Made by a program: the position numbers and the translations under genes. A DNA stretch of 64,000 nucleotides, from assembly GCF_008364555.1 (NCBI RefSeq), contig NZ_VTUC01000002.1, forward strand, positions 186,001 to 250,000, written 5' to 3'. Source of the DNA: Enterobacter vonholyi. GTDB lineage: Bacteria; Pseudomonadota; Gammaproteobacteria; Enterobacterales; Enterobacteriaceae. Under the pieces are notes generated by a model that was not told where the DNA came from, ran no database searches, and was given only the letters and a program-made list of their open reading frames with translations. Positions 55,699 to 64,000 of this stretch are shown here, in pieces; position 1 is the first letter of the stretch; each line of letters begins with the position of its first letter.

Positions 55699-56468
55699 CA
55701 GGCATTAGCCTTAGCTTGCTGTAACTCCGTACCTCCACGCTTCATCACCCGATCCAGCACTTCCGCTTCCAGCTCCGCCAGTCTTGCCGAGCCCACGCGA
55801 CGAGGCCGCGGAAGATCTACCGTCAGATCCAGACCTATTTTGCCATCTTCTATTAAAAGCACCCGGTCGGCCATTGCGACGGCTTCGCTCACGTCATGCG
55901 TCACCAGCAGTACCGTAAAGCCGTGTGCCTGCCAGAGAGATCCAATCAAATCCTGCATTTCGATTCGCGTCAGGGCGTCGAGCGCGCCCAGCGGTTCATC
56001 AAGCAACAGCAGGCCCGGACGGTGAATTAACGCGCGCGCCAGCGCCACGCGCTGCTTCTGCCCACCCGAAAGGGCTGCAGGCCATTCATCGGCTCGATTT
56101 TCCAGCCCAACGGCGGCCAGCGCCTGGCGGGCTTCATCCCTCCAGTTGCCCTTAAGACCGAGCCCGACATTGTCGATAACCGTTTTCCACGGCAGCAGGC
56201 GCGCGTCCTGGAACATCATGCGGGTATCGTACTGGATATTCGAAAGCGGCGTTGTCCCTGCCAGAATGTCGCCGCCGTTGGGGGCTTCCAGTCCGGCCAG
56301 AAGCCGTAGCAGGGTACTCTTTCCACCGCCGCTGCGCCCGACAACGGCCACAAATTGTCCGGCGGGAATATGCAGATCCAGCCCGTTAAGAATGGTGTTT
56401 TCACCGTAGCGTTTGGTGACGCCGTTCAGCAGTAGCGGTGTCCCCTGATTCAGTCGTGCAGTATTCAT
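55698..56468 (-). CDS. ssuB: Aliphatic sulfonate ABC transporter ATPase SsuB
   Basis: ATP-binding subunit of the alkanesulfonate importer SsuABC. It has 256 residues. Walker [13 protein letters not shown] signature LSGGQKQR and Walker [13 protein letters not shown] are present. The start at 56468 gives [18 protein letters not shown] longer open frame upstream lies inside ssuC and is not used. It overlaps the ssuC stop by four bases and is the last gene of ssuEADCB. Confidence 0.96.
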   Translation of the reverse strand: MNTARLNQGTPLLLNGVTKRYGENTILNGLDLHIPAGQFVAVVGRSGGGKSTLLRLLAGLEAPNGGDILAGTTPLSNIQYDTRMMFQDARLLPWKTVIDNVGLGLKGNWRDEARQALAAVGLENRADEWPAALSGGQKQRVALARALIHRPGLLLLDEPLGALDALTRIEMQDLIGSLWQAHGFTVLLVTHDVSEAVAMADRVLLIEDGKIGLDLTVDLPRPRRVGSARLAELEAEVLDRVMKRGGTELQQAKANA

Positions 56469-57256
56469 GCTTTCGCCTCCTGAAGGGTATAGGCCGGGTT
56501 CCAGCGCAGCCAGATGCGCTCCAGCCACTGGGCGCTGACGTCGGCGAGTTTGCCGAGCAGGGCGTAAAGGATAATCGCAACCACCACCACGTCCGTTTGC
56601 AGGAATTCGCGGGCGTTCATCGCCAGGTAGCCAATCCCGGAGTTGGCCGAGATGGTTTCCGCCACAATCAGCGTTAGCCACATCAGGCCGAGCGCGAAAC
56701 GCACCCCGACCATAATGGAGGGCAGGGCGCCCGGCAGGATCACGTGAATAAACAGGGAAAAACCGGACAAGCCGTAGCTGCGCGCCACCTCGACCAGACC
56801 GCGATCGATATTGCGGATGCCGTGCCAGGTGTTGATGTAAATGGGGAAAAGCGTGCCCAGCGCCACGAGGAAAATCTTGGCGCTCTCATCAATCCCAAAC
56901 CACAAAATGACCAGCGGGATCAGCGCCAGATGCGGCACGTTGCGCAGCATCTGGATGGAGGTGTCCAGCAGCCGCTCGCCCCAGCGTGAAAGACCGCTGA
57001 TCAGGCCCAGAACCAGACCAATGCTGCCGCCGATGGAAAACCCGATCGCCGCGCGCCAGGAGCTGATCGCCAGATGCTGCCACAGCTCTCCGCTGACGCT
57101 CAGCGACCAGAACGCTTCTACAACGCCCTCCGGAGAGGGCAGAATGCGGCTCGACAGCCAGCCGGTGGACGATGCGAGCTGCCAGAGCGCCACAATGCCG
57201 ACGGGTAAAAACCACGGCGCGGCGCGCAGCAGCCATTTTTGTGAGGTGGCAGACAT
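56465..57256 (-). CDS. ssuC: Aliphatic sulfonate ABC transporter permease SsuC
   Basis: Membrane permease of the alkanesulfonate importer. It has 263 residues with about six hydrophobic segments. The EAA-type loop that contacts SsuB is visible around residues 155-175 ([15 protein letters not shown]). It lies 9 bp after ssuD and overlaps ssuB by four bases. Confidence 0.96.
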   Translation of the reverse strand: MSATSQKWLLRAAPWFLPVGIVALWQLASSTGWLSSRILPSPEGVVEAFWSLSVSGELWQHLAISSWRAAIGFSIGGSIGLVLGLISGLSRWGERLLDTSIQMLRNVPHLALIPLVILWFGIDESAKIFLVALGTLFPIYINTWHGIRNIDRGLVEVARSYGLSGFSLFIHVILPGALPSIMVGVRFALGLMWLTLIVAETISANSGIGYLAMNAREFLQTDVVVVAIILYALLGKLADVSAQWLERIWLRWNPAYTLQEAKA

Positions 57257-57265
57257 GGTCCCTCC

Positions 57266-58411
57266 TTAGCTCTGTGCGGCTTTGCGTGGAATAAATTCGT
57301 TTGCCACGGCTTCGCCCTGCAGCTGGAGCTGCTGCGGCTGCGGAACCTCCGGAATGGCGACATCAAGATGCGGGAACAACAGCTCGCCGACCTTGTACGC
57401 CTCTTCCAGGTGCGGATAACCGGAGAGAATAAAGCTGTCGATACCCAGTTCGGCGTATTCATTGATGCGCGCGGCCACGGTCGGGCCGTCGCCGACCAGC
57501 GCCGTCCCCGCACCGCCGCGCACCAGACCGACGCCCGCCCACAGGTTCGGGCTGATCTCCAGATTCTCGCGCTTGCCGTTGTGCAGGGAGGCCATCCGGT
57601 GCTGCCCGACAGAGTCGGTTTTGGCAAACGCGGCCTGCGCCTTTGCGATGGTCTCGTCGTCCAGATGGGAAATCAGGCGGTCAGCGGCCTGCCAGGCTTC
57701 TTCATTGGTTTCGCGCACAATCACGTGCAGGCGAATACCGAAGCGCACCTTGCGGCCATGGGCGGCCGCTTTCGCGCGAACCTGAGCGATTTTTTCTTTC
57801 ACCAGCTCAGGCGGTTCGCCCCAGGTCAGATAGAGGTCGACCTGCTCCGCCGCCAGATCCTGGGCTACATCCGACGACCCGCCAAAATAGAGCGGCGGGC
57901 GCGGCTGCTGCACCGGAGGGAAGTAGAGCTTCGCGTCGCGAACGTGAATATGCTTGCCTTCAAAGGTGACGGTTTCCCCTTCCAGCAGGCGTCGCCAGAC
58001 GCGGGTGAACTCGGCGGAGGCTTCATAGCGTTCGGTATGGTCGAGGAACACGCCGTCACCCGCCAGCTCCTGTGGATCGCTGCCCGTTACCAGGTTAAAC
58101 AGGGCGCGGCCGTTGGACAGCCTGTCCAGCGTGGCCGCCTGACGTGCCGCCACGGTAGGGGAGACGACGCTCGGGCGTAACGCGACAAGGAACTTCAGAC
58201 GCTGGGTGACCGGGATCATCGACGCGGCGACCAGCCAGGCATCTTCACATGATCGTCCGGTCGGGATCAGCACGCCGGTGAAGCCGATTCGGTCCGCCGC
58301 CTGCGCAATCTGCTGCAGGTAGCCGTGGTCAACCGGGCGCGAGCCCTCTTCTGTACCAAGATAGTGTCCATCACCGTGGGTGGGTAAAAACCAGAAAAGA
58401 TTCAGACTCAT
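57266..58411 (-). CDS. ssuD: FMNH2-dependent alkanesulfonate monooxygenase SsuD
   Basis: Uses FMNH2 from SsuE and oxygen to split C1-C14 alkanesulfonates into aldehyde and sulfite, feeding sulfur starvation metabolism. It has 381 residues, as in E. coli, and a bacterial luciferase-like TIM barrel. It starts [15 protein letters not shown]. The start overlaps the ssuA stop (ATGA), so translation is coupled. Confidence 0.97.
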   Translation of the reverse strand: MSLNLFWFLPTHGDGHYLGTEEGSRPVDHGYLQQIAQAADRIGFTGVLIPTGRSCEDAWLVAASMIPVTQRLKFLVALRPSVVSPTVAARQAATLDRLSNGRALFNLVTGSDPQELAGDGVFLDHTERYEASAEFTRVWRRLLEGETVTFEGKHIHVRDAKLYFPPVQQPRPPLYFGGSSDVAQDLAAEQVDLYLTWGEPPELVKEKIAQVRAKAAAHGRKVRFGIRLHVIVRETNEEAWQAADRLISHLDDETIAKAQAAFAKTDSVGQHRMASLHNGKRENLEISPNLWAGVGLVRGGAGTALVGDGPTVAARINEYAELGIDSFILSGYPHLEEAYKVGELLFPHLDVAIPEVPQPQQLQLQGEAVANEFIPRKAAQS

Positions 58412-59370
58412 GATTTAGCTCCTTCTTTGCCTGCGGGCTGCCAGATGCGTTCGCGAATAGTGACCTGTTTTGGCACCAGGTGGTTTTGATAGAAAAGGTC
58501 AGCCGTTTGTTGCTGAAGCGCGGCGACGTGTGCGTCCACCGGGGTAATGGTGGTCGGCGGACGGTGGTTGAGATAGCTCGCGATCACCGGCTCAGGTAAG
58601 CCCATGGTTTTCGCCAGCAGGGCAATGCTCTCCTGACGCTGGCTCTGAGTCAGGGCATCGGCCTGGGTAAAGGTATCCAGCACGCCCTGAATAAATGCGC
58701 CGTTCTTTTCCGCATAAGGGCGCGCGGCCAGATAGAACGAGCCGGTCTGCTTCAGCGTGGTACCGTCTTTCAGCACGCGAACGCCGCCCTGCAGCAATGC
58801 GGCGGAGTAGTACGGGTCCCAGATGGCCCAGGCATCAACGTTCTTCTGCTGGAACGCGGCGCGCGCGTCGGCAGGTGTCAGGTAAACGGGCTGAATGTCG
58901 GTGAACTTAAGCCCGGCCTCTTGCAGAGCGCGCAGCAAAAGGTTGTGTGAGCTGGAACCTTTCTGGAAAGCGACCTTATGGCCTTTAAGATCGGCGACGC
59001 TTTTAATGTCGCTGTTTTCAGGCACCAGAATGACTTCGGCCTTAGGCTTGGGCGGCTCAACGCCAACGTAGACGAGGTCCGCTCCTGCGGCCTGGGCGAA
59101 TATAGGTGGGATATCGCCCGTGCTGCCGAGATCGATACTGCCCACGTTCAGGGCCTCCAGCATCTGCGGGCCGGCCGGGAACTCCACCCAGGAGAATTTG
59201 GTGTCCGGGAAGCGTTTTTCCAGGAGCTGGTGGCTTTTTGCCAGCACCATGCTGACGCTGCCTTTCTGATACCCGATGCGTAAACTTTCCGGAGCCGTTT
59301 CTGCGGCATGGGCCAGCGAGGTAAGGGCCATCAGACCTGCCAGACCGATACGGGTGAACGTTTTAAACAT
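58408..59370 (-). CDS. ssuA: Aliphatic sulfonate-binding periplasmic protein SsuA
   Basis: Periplasmic substrate-binding protein of the sulfonate importer. It has 320 residues. A signal peptide covers residues 1-22 (ending LAHA) and the mature part begins [15 protein letters not shown]. The NMT1/SsuA fold has conserved [18 protein letters not shown] and [12 protein letters not shown]. The start at 59370 has GGAG upstream. It overlaps the ssuE 3' end by eight bases. A much longer open frame upstream lies inside ssuE. Confidence 0.96.
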   Translation of the reverse strand: MFKTFTRIGLAGLMALTSLAHAAETAPESLRIGYQKGSVSMVLAKSHQLLEKRFPDTKFSWVEFPAGPQMLEALNVGSIDLGSTGDIPPIFAQAAGADLVYVGVEPPKPKAEVILVPENSDIKSVADLKGHKVAFQKGSSSHNLLLRALQEAGLKFTDIQPVYLTPADARAAFQQKNVDAWAIWDPYYSAALLQGGVRVLKDGTTLKQTGSFYLAARPYAEKNGAFIQGVLDTFTQADALTQSQRQESIALLAKTMGLPEPVIASYLNHRPPTTITPVDAHVAALQQQTADLFYQNHLVPKQVTIRERIWQPAGKEGAKS

Positions 59371-59938
59371 GTGCGACTCCTTGAGGCTGACCAAACGCCG
59401 GGGCCTGGATATCTCTGCGGTGAAGGGCATGCCAGAACGTCTCCAGGGCGTTATCGAGGCGGGTTTGCAGGTTGGGCGTAAAGTGTGGTTTGTGTTGATA
59501 GTCAATGACCTGTGAGTCATCGGCGAAAACCCCATGGAGGATCTCCTGCGCTTTCAGCGCGTTCAGTACCGGCTTCAGGGCGTAATCCACGGCCAGTAAA
59601 TGGGCAACCGTACCGCCCGTTGCCAGCGGCAGCACGACTTTGCCGTCCAGGGCGCGTTCCGGAAGCAGATCGAGCAGGGTTTTCAGCGCGCCGGAAAAAG
59701 AGGCTTTATAAATGGGCGTTGCCACTATTAAGCCGTCAGCGCCGTTAAGCTGCTCGATGAGGGTTTTCAGCGCGGGGCTGTCGAAACGGGCGTAGAGCAA
59801 ATCTTCAGGTTCGAAGTTATGCAGGTTCCAGTGGCACACTTCCACATCCAGAGCATTCAGTTTTTCACGGGCATATTCCAGCAGGGCGCTGGAGCGCGAC
59901 GGGAATCGTGGACTTCCGGCCAGGGTAATGACGCGCAT
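59363..59938 (-). CDS. ssuE: NADPH-dependent FMN reductase SsuE
   Basis: Supplies FMNH2 to SsuD. It has 191 residues, as in E. coli. The flavodoxin-like fold starts MRVITLAGSPRFPSRS; the family phosphate loop is GSPRFPSRS. A strong RBS AAGGAGGA lies at 59942-59949. It is the first gene of ssuEADCB, whose transcription in E. coli needs the LysR-type activator Cbl. In E. coli the elf fimbrial genes lie between ssuE and pyrD; here they are absent and ssuE is directly divergent from pyrD. Confidence 0.96.
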   Translation of the reverse strand: MRVITLAGSPRFPSRSSALLEYAREKLNALDVEVCHWNLHNFEPEDLLYARFDSPALKTLIEQLNGADGLIVATPIYKASFSGALKTLLDLLPERALDGKVVLPLATGGTVAHLLAVDYALKPVLNALKAQEILHGVFADDSQVIDYQHKPHFTPNLQTRLDNALETFWHALHRRDIQAPAFGQPQGVAHV

Positions 59939-60075
59939 ACTTCCTCCTTATAACTAATTGTTTGCTTTTATCTAACATTCATAACAATTTTAAGGAGTGT
60001 GACACCGCGCGTTTATTCCACTAAATGATTTATCTGCAATTAAAATGCAAAAAAGTGCATAAGAAATGGACGGGG

Positions 60076-60091
60076 AGGTAAACGATTGCGT
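60076..60091. promoter_or_regulatory. PurR box upstream of pyrD
   Basis: AGGTAAACGATTGCGT matches the PurR consensus ACGCAAACGTTTGCGT at 13 of 16 positions. PurR control of pyrD is known in E. coli. Confidence 0.72.
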
Positions 60092-60142
60092 TTTACGAGG
60101 GTTTTTTGCCGCAGGTCAATTCCCTTTCGCGATGGGATCGCC

Positions 60143-60181
60143 CATAATCCCCTCCCGGTTTGCACACCGGGAATCCAGGAG
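60143..60181 (+). promoter_or_regulatory. pyrD -10 element and leader hairpin with RBS
   Basis: -10 CATAAT at 60143-60148; the likely start region is the C-rich stretch 60151-60158. The leader folds as TCCCGGT (60153-60159), loop TTGCAC, ACCGGGA (60166-60172), just before AGGAG (60177-60181). E. coli pyrD is regulated by CTP/GTP-dependent start-site choice: transcripts starting at C include the hairpin and are poorly translated. The layout here is the same. Confidence 0.75.
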
Positions 60182-60186
60182 AGTTC

Positions 60187-61197
60187 ATGTACTACCCCTT
60201 CGTTCGTAAAGCCCTTTTCCAGCTCGACCCTGAGCGCGCTCATGAATTTACATTCCAGCAATTACGTCGTATTACCGGCACGCCTCTGGCCGCGCTGGTG
60301 CGCCAGCATGTGCCGGTAAAACCTGTGCAGTGCATGGGGCTGACCTTTAAAAATCCGCTGGGTCTGGCGGCCGGTCTGGACAAAAATGGCGAGTGCATTG
60401 ATGCCCTGGGCGCGATGGGCTTTGGCTCCATTGAAATCGGTACCGTCACCCCGCGCCCGCAGCCGGGAAATGACAAGCCGCGCCTGTTCCGACTGGTGGA
60501 AGCCGAAGGGCTGATCAACCGCATGGGCTTTAATAATCTCGGTGTTGATCACCTGGTTGAGAATGTAAAAAAAGCCCATTTTGACGGGATATTAGGCATC
60601 AATATCGGCAAAAATAAAGACACGCCGGTAGAGCAGGGTAAAGATGACTATCTGATTTGTATGGAAAAAGTCTACGCCTATGCCGGTTATATTGCGGTGA
60701 ATATTTCTTCACCCAATACCCCGGGGCTGCGCTCTTTACAATATGGCGAAGCGCTGGACGATCTTCTGAGTGCCATTAAAAATAAACAAAATGAGCTTCA
60801 GTCGATCCACCATAAATATGTTCCGGTCGCGGTTAAGATCGCCCCGGATCTTTCTCCCGAAGAATTGATCCAGGTTGCCGACAGTTTGGTTCGCCATAAT
60901 ATTGATGGTGTGATTGCAACCAATACCACCCTCGATCGTTCCCTCGTGCAGGGAATGAAAAACTGTGACGAAGCGGGTGGGTTAAGTGGCCGTCCGGTAC
61001 AATTAAAAAGCACCGAAATTATTCGCGCCCTGTCTGCGGAATTAAAAGGTCGTCTGCCGATTATTGGCGTCGGCGGCATTGACTCCGTGATTGCTGCGCG
61101 CGAGAAAATGGCGGCGGGTGCGTCGCTGGTGCAGATCTATTCCGGCTTTATTTTTAAAGGACCGCCGCTGATTAAAGAAATCGTTACTCATATCTAA
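60187..61197 (+). CDS. pyrD: Dihydroorotate dehydrogenase (quinone) PyrD
   Basis: Membrane-associated class 2 enzyme of pyrimidine synthesis; oxidises dihydroorotate to orotate with FMN and quinone. It has 336 residues, as in E. coli. The N-terminal quinone-side helices are followed by the TIM barrel with [14 protein letters not shown], the catalytic Ser in [11 protein letters not shown] and the FMN phosphate site GVGGI. The ATG at 60187 has AGGAG six bases upstream; the open frame from 60160 would cover the regulatory hairpin and is rejected. Confidence 0.98.
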   Translation: MYYPFVRKALFQLDPERAHEFTFQQLRRITGTPLAALVRQHVPVKPVQCMGLTFKNPLGLAAGLDKNGECIDALGAMGFGSIEIGTVTPRPQPGNDKPRLFRLVEAEGLINRMGFNNLGVDHLVENVKKAHFDGILGINIGKNKDTPVEQGKDDYLICMEKVYAYAGYIAVNISSPNTPGLRSLQYGEALDDLLSAIKNKQNELQSIHHKYVPVAVKIAPDLSPEELIQVADSLVRHNIDGVIATNTTLDRSLVQGMKNCDEAGGLSGRPVQLKSTEIIRALSAELKGRLPIIGVGGIDSVIAAREKMAAGASLVQIYSGFIFKGPPLIKEIVTHI

Positions 61198-61214
61198 TCT
61201 TTTCTCTTAATCAG

Positions 61215-61249
61215 ACAACCAGGGCTTTATTTCCAGCCCTGGTTGTTTT
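61215..61249 (+). terminator. Terminator of pyrD
   Basis: ACAACCAGGGCT (61215-61226), 8-nt loop, AGCCCTGGTTGT (61235-61246), then TTTA. Twelve perfect base pairs; short T-tract. Confidence 0.85.
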
Positions 61250-61362
61250 ATATTCCGTCACTGTTGCTTATTTAGTCATTATAGTCTTTTATTAATGGTG
61301 TTATAAACGAGGCGGCAAACAGGACATTTTTAGTACAGGACGTTTGGGGACGGGAGAGACAC

Positions 61363-61905
61363 ATGCGAATTAAACCTGACGATAACTGGCGCTGGTATTT
61401 TTGCGACGAGCATGACCGAATGATGCTCGACTTAGCCAATGGCATGTTGTTTCGTTCTCGTTTTGCCCGCCGAATGTTAACCCCGGATGCGTTTTCCCCG
61501 TCGGGCTTTTGCGTTGACGATGCAGCGCTTTATTTCTCCTTTGAGGAAAAATGCCGCGATCTGGTGCTCTCTAAAGAGCAGCGCGCCGAGCTGGTATTAA
61601 ATGCGCTGGTGGCTATCCGTTTCCTGAAACCGCAAATGCCAAAGAGCTGGCATTTTCTGCCCCACGGCATGAACTGGACCCCGGCAACGGGCGATGCGGC
61701 GAGCGTAAATCTGAGCGATACCGCAGAAGAGGTGAGCCTGCTGGTGGTTGAGCCTGGCGAAAATGCTGCACTCTGTCTGCTGGCGCAGCCCGGCGTAACG
61801 ATTGCCGGGCGGACGATGCAGCTTGGGGATGCTATTAAGGTCATGAACGACAGGCTGAAGCCCCAGCTTCGCGTGGATGCCTTCAGCCTCGAGCAGGCGG
61901 TTTAA
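61363..61905 (+). CDS. zapC: Cell division protein ZapC
   Basis: Cytoplasmic FtsZ-ring-associated protein that promotes FtsZ bundling (formerly ycbW). It has 180 residues, as in E. coli. It starts [13 protein letters not shown] and has no membrane segment. A GGGAGAGA sequence lies just upstream as RBS. The stop overlaps the convergent ycbX stop by four bases. Confidence 0.95.
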   Translation: MRIKPDDNWRWYFCDEHDRMMLDLANGMLFRSRFARRMLTPDAFSPSGFCVDDAALYFSFEEKCRDLVLSKEQRAELVLNALVAIRFLKPQMPKSWHFLPHGMNWTPATGDAASVNLSDTAEEVSLLVVEPGENAALCLLAQPGVTIAGRTMQLGDAIKVMNDRLKPQLRVDAFSLEQAV

Positions 61906-63011
61906 GCTTCCAGCTGTACGGACGTTTTCGGGACGCAGCTACAGCACAGAATTGTGCCGTCATTTCCAATTGCTGATTTTTTCAACGCACTCACTTCGCC
62001 ATCCACCAGCCTGATGCGGCAGCATCCGCAAATGCCTGCGCGACAGGAATACGGTACACGAATACCAGCCTGCTCCAGTTGCTCCAGTAATACCTGCTGG
62101 TTGTTGCCACGGATGACGTTGCCCTGCCAGTGAATATCTATCGCGGAGGCGACATTCGTCACAACGTCGACCATTTCTTCTTCCTGCCCTGAGCCGTACA
62201 CCCTTGCAGGCCCTCGGGCAAGAATCTCTACCTCATCACCGACGCGGATAGCGCCGCTGGAGCGCGGGATGAGGTTCTGGCCGAAATCCACATCGCCGTT
62301 GTCCTGCGCGGTGCGGAATGACTGCAATGTCTTCAACGGTTCGCCGGAAGGGTGCTTCTGGCCTTTCTCCGGGCTAACCGTCGTGAAAATGCAGCGGCTG
62401 CACGGCTTCACCACGTCAAAAATGACGCTGCCAATGCGGATCACTTTCCAGGTGTCTTCATCCCAGGCGTCGGCGCCCGTCACTACCAGGTTTGGACGGA
62501 ACTGTTCCATCTGAACGCTGGCTTTACAGCGGCCTTGCAAATCACGCAGTGAAGCTTCGTTAGTCAGCAGGAACGGGAAGCCATCGGCGAAGGAGAGAGG
62601 AACGGCGTCGTGGCGCTTCACGCGACGCGTCAGTTCAGGCCCAACCCAGCGCAGCTGCACGTCGCGGGAGAAGAAGCCGCTCAGCCAGCGGTTGATCTCA
62701 TCCGGGGCGATGCGCGCGGTAAAATGATTGCCCCACACTTCCGTCGGCGCATCGACAGGCGCAAAATCAGCAAAGCGAATTATCGCGCTGGAACCGTCCG
62801 GCGCGGTAAGGTGCAAACCGTCATGAAGCGGGGAAGGGGTAAAGCGAACCATCTGAGGGAACTGGCGTGCGGTAATGAACGTTCCGTCAGGCTCGGTGAC
62901 CATAAAAATACGATCGAAGGCAAATCCGCTCATGTCGGCAAGCGCGTGAGAGACGCCGATGCCGCGCATGGATTTCACCGGATGAATAAAAAGCCTGGAT
63001 AACGTCGCCAC
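61902..63011 (-). CDS. ycbX: MOSC and 2Fe-2S domain protein YcbX
   Basis: Molybdenum-cofactor-dependent protein that detoxifies N-hydroxylated base analogues in E. coli. It has 369 residues. MOSC N-terminal beta-barrel ([15 protein letters not shown]), MOSC domain with the conserved Cys in [12 protein letters not shown], and a C-terminal plant-type [2Fe-2S] ferredoxin domain with CRAGICGCC and a final Cys in ILCCSC. I chose the GTG start at 63011 since the protein then reads [14 protein letters not shown] like E. coli, with GAGGGAG upstream. An ATG at 63059 would add 16 residues. Confidence 0.94.
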   Translation of the reverse strand: MATLSRLFIHPVKSMRGIGVSHALADMSGFAFDRIFMVTEPDGTFITARQFPQMVRFTPSPLHDGLHLTAPDGSSAIIRFADFAPVDAPTEVWGNHFTARIAPDEINRWLSGFFSRDVQLRWVGPELTRRVKRHDAVPLSFADGFPFLLTNEASLRDLQGRCKASVQMEQFRPNLVVTGADAWDEDTWKVIRIGSVIFDVVKPCSRCIFTTVSPEKGQKHPSGEPLKTLQSFRTAQDNGDVDFGQNLIPRSSGAIRVGDEVEILARGPARVYGSGQEEEMVDVVTNVASAIDIHWQGNVIRGNNQQVLLEQLEQAGIRVPYSCRAGICGCCRIRLVDGEVSALKKSAIGNDGTILCCSCVPKTSVQLEA

Positions 63012-63048
63012 TGCACACTCCCTCGAATGAAAATAAGCCTTCAACTTT

Positions 63049-63076
63049 ATGACATACACGCCATATTAGCTATAAT
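63049..63076 (+). promoter_or_regulatory. Promoter of rlmL
   Basis: -35 ATGACA (63049-63054), 16-bp spacer, -10 TATAAT (63071-63076), 34 bp upstream of the rlmL start. It lies in the 98-bp gap between the divergent genes ycbX and rlmL. Confidence 0.7.
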
Positions 63077-63109
63077 GCGCGACAATTTTCTAAGAGTAAA
63101 AGTGACGAT

Positions 63110-64000
63110 ATGAATTCTCTGTTTGCCAGTACGGCCCGTGGGCTGGAAGAGCTGTTAAAAACTGAACTGGAAAGCCTGGGCGCGCAAGAGTGCCAGGTGG
63201 TTCAGGGTGGTGTCCATTTTGAGGGCGACACGCGGCTTATTTACCAGAGCCTGATGTGGAGCCGCCTGGCGTCGCGCATCATGCTGCCGATGAAGGAGTG
63301 CAAGGTCTATAGCGACCTTGATCTCTATACCGGCGTACAGATGATCGACTGGACAGAGATCTTCACCCCGAATGCCACCTTTGCGGTGCATTTCAACGGC
63401 GTGAACGACGAGATCCGTAACAGCCAGTATGGTGCCCTGCGCGTAAAAGACGCCATTGTGGACTGCTTCACCCGTAAAAATAAGGAACGTCCCAACGTCG
63501 ATCGTGAAAACCCCGATCTGCGTATTAACGTCTGGCTGAACGGCGACACGGCAAGCATCTCTCTCGATCTGAGCGGCGCGGGCCTGCACCTGCGCGGCTA
63601 CCGCGATCGTACCGGTATGGCACCCATCAAAGAGACCCTGGCGGCCGCCATTGTGATGCGCTCCGGCTGGCAGCCGGGCACGCCGCTGCTCGACCCGATG
63701 TGCGGTTCCGGTACCCTGCTGATTGAAGCGGCCATGCTGGCCACCGACCGCGCGCCGGGACTGCACCGCGGCCAGTGGGGCTTCAAAGGCTGGGCGCAGC
63801 ACGATGAAGCGCTCTGGAAAGAGGTCAAAGACGACGCGCAGACCCGCGCACGTAAGGGGCTGGCGGAATATACCTCTCATTTCTACGGCTCCGATAGCGA
63901 CCCTCGCGTCATTGAGCGCGCGCGCAGCAACGCCCGCCGTGCCGGTATCGGCGAGCTGGTCACCTTCGAAGTAAAAGACGTGGCAAACCTGACCAACCCG
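63110..64000 (+). CDS. rlmL: 23S rRNA methyltransferase RlmKL, 5' part (3' end outside window)
   Basis: Bifunctional enzyme in E. coli: the N-terminal half makes m2G2445 and the C-terminal half m7G2069 in 23S rRNA. The first 297 residues are visible of about 702. The THUMP domain (about 43-155) is followed by the start of the Rossmann methyltransferase with [16 protein letters not shown] and the SAM acidic residue in [11 protein letters not shown]. The catalytic NPPY motif lies beyond the window. The frame runs open to the last base. It starts [16 protein letters not shown] as in E. coli; the RBS is weak. Confidence 0.97.
   Translation, partial: MNSLFASTARGLEELLKTELESLGAQECQVVQGGVHFEGDTRLIYQSLMWSRLASRIMLPMKECKVYSDLDLYTGVQMIDWTEIFTPNATFAVHFNGVNDEIRNSQYGALRVKDAIVDCFTRKNKERPNVDRENPDLRINVWLNGDTASISLDLSGAGLHLRGYRDRTGMAPIKETLAAAIVMRSGWQPGTPLLDPMCGSGTLLIEAAMLATDRAPGLHRGQWGFKGWAQHDEALWKEVKDDAQTRARKGLAEYTSHFYGSDSDPRVIERARSNARRAGIGELVTFEVKDVANLTNP

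Noticed and set aside
56469-56681. N-terminal extension of ssuB by 71 codons
   Set aside because: It lies entirely inside ssuC and has no ABC-ATPase similarity.

Overview
The window is a continuous stretch of enterobacterial core chromosome. Gene content, protein lengths and order match the E. coli K-12 lrp-to-rlmL segment, but the proteins differ from E. coli at many positions. The accessory content also differs: an ompF-family porin close to the Klebsiella/Enterobacter type, a cigR-like gene, and no ycaC, ycaMNK, ycaL or elf fimbrial genes. The best inference is Enterobacter (E. cloacae complex) or a close relative such as Lelliottia or Leclercia. Genus is inferred from memory of homologues and was not tested by alignment.

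Layout. 1-7.8 kb: the 3' part of lrp, then ftsK (DNA translocase), lolA (lipoprotein carrier), rarA and serS. 7.8-13.4 kb: the anaerobic DMSO reductase operon dmsABC behind ModE, FNR and NarL-like sites, then the MFS gene ycaD. 13.4-18.5 kb: a secreted CigR/RcnB-family protein, then the anaerobic formate block pflA, pflB and focA on the minus strand. 18.5-27 kb: ycaO, ycaP, serC-aroA, cmk-rpsA and ihfB. 27-36 kb: comEC/ycaI, msbA-lpxK, ycaQ, ycaR-kdsB, ycbJ and elyC. 36-43.5 kb: cmoM and the condensin operon mukFEB. 43.6-49.4 kb: the peptidoglycan enzymes ldtD and mepK, then gloC (ycbL), aspC and ompF. 50-55.6 kb: asnS, pncB and pepN. 55.7-60 kb: the sulfonate operon ssuEADCB (minus strand). 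60-64 kb: pyrD, zapC, ycbX and the 5' part of rlmL.

How the genes work together. Several neighbours share a pathway: DMSO respiration (dmsABC), pyruvate-formate lyase with its activase and formate channel, Lipid A/Kdo synthesis and export (msbA, lpxK, kdsB), chromosome segregation (ftsK, mukFEB) and sulfonate uptake and desulfonation (ssuEADCB). Regulation can be read from the sequence at several loci: a LexA box before ftsK, ModE/FNR/NarL at dms, FNR at focA, OmpR sites at ompF, a NadR box at pncB, PurR and a leader hairpin at pyrD, and an SD-less structured leader at rpsA.

I found no insertion sequence, prophage, CRISPR array, tRNA or rRNA gene, and no convincing undescribed multigene system. 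The least ordinary items are the cigR-like gene where E. coli has ycaMNK, several unexplained inverted repeats, and the arrangement of LexA box and lrp terminator before ftsK.
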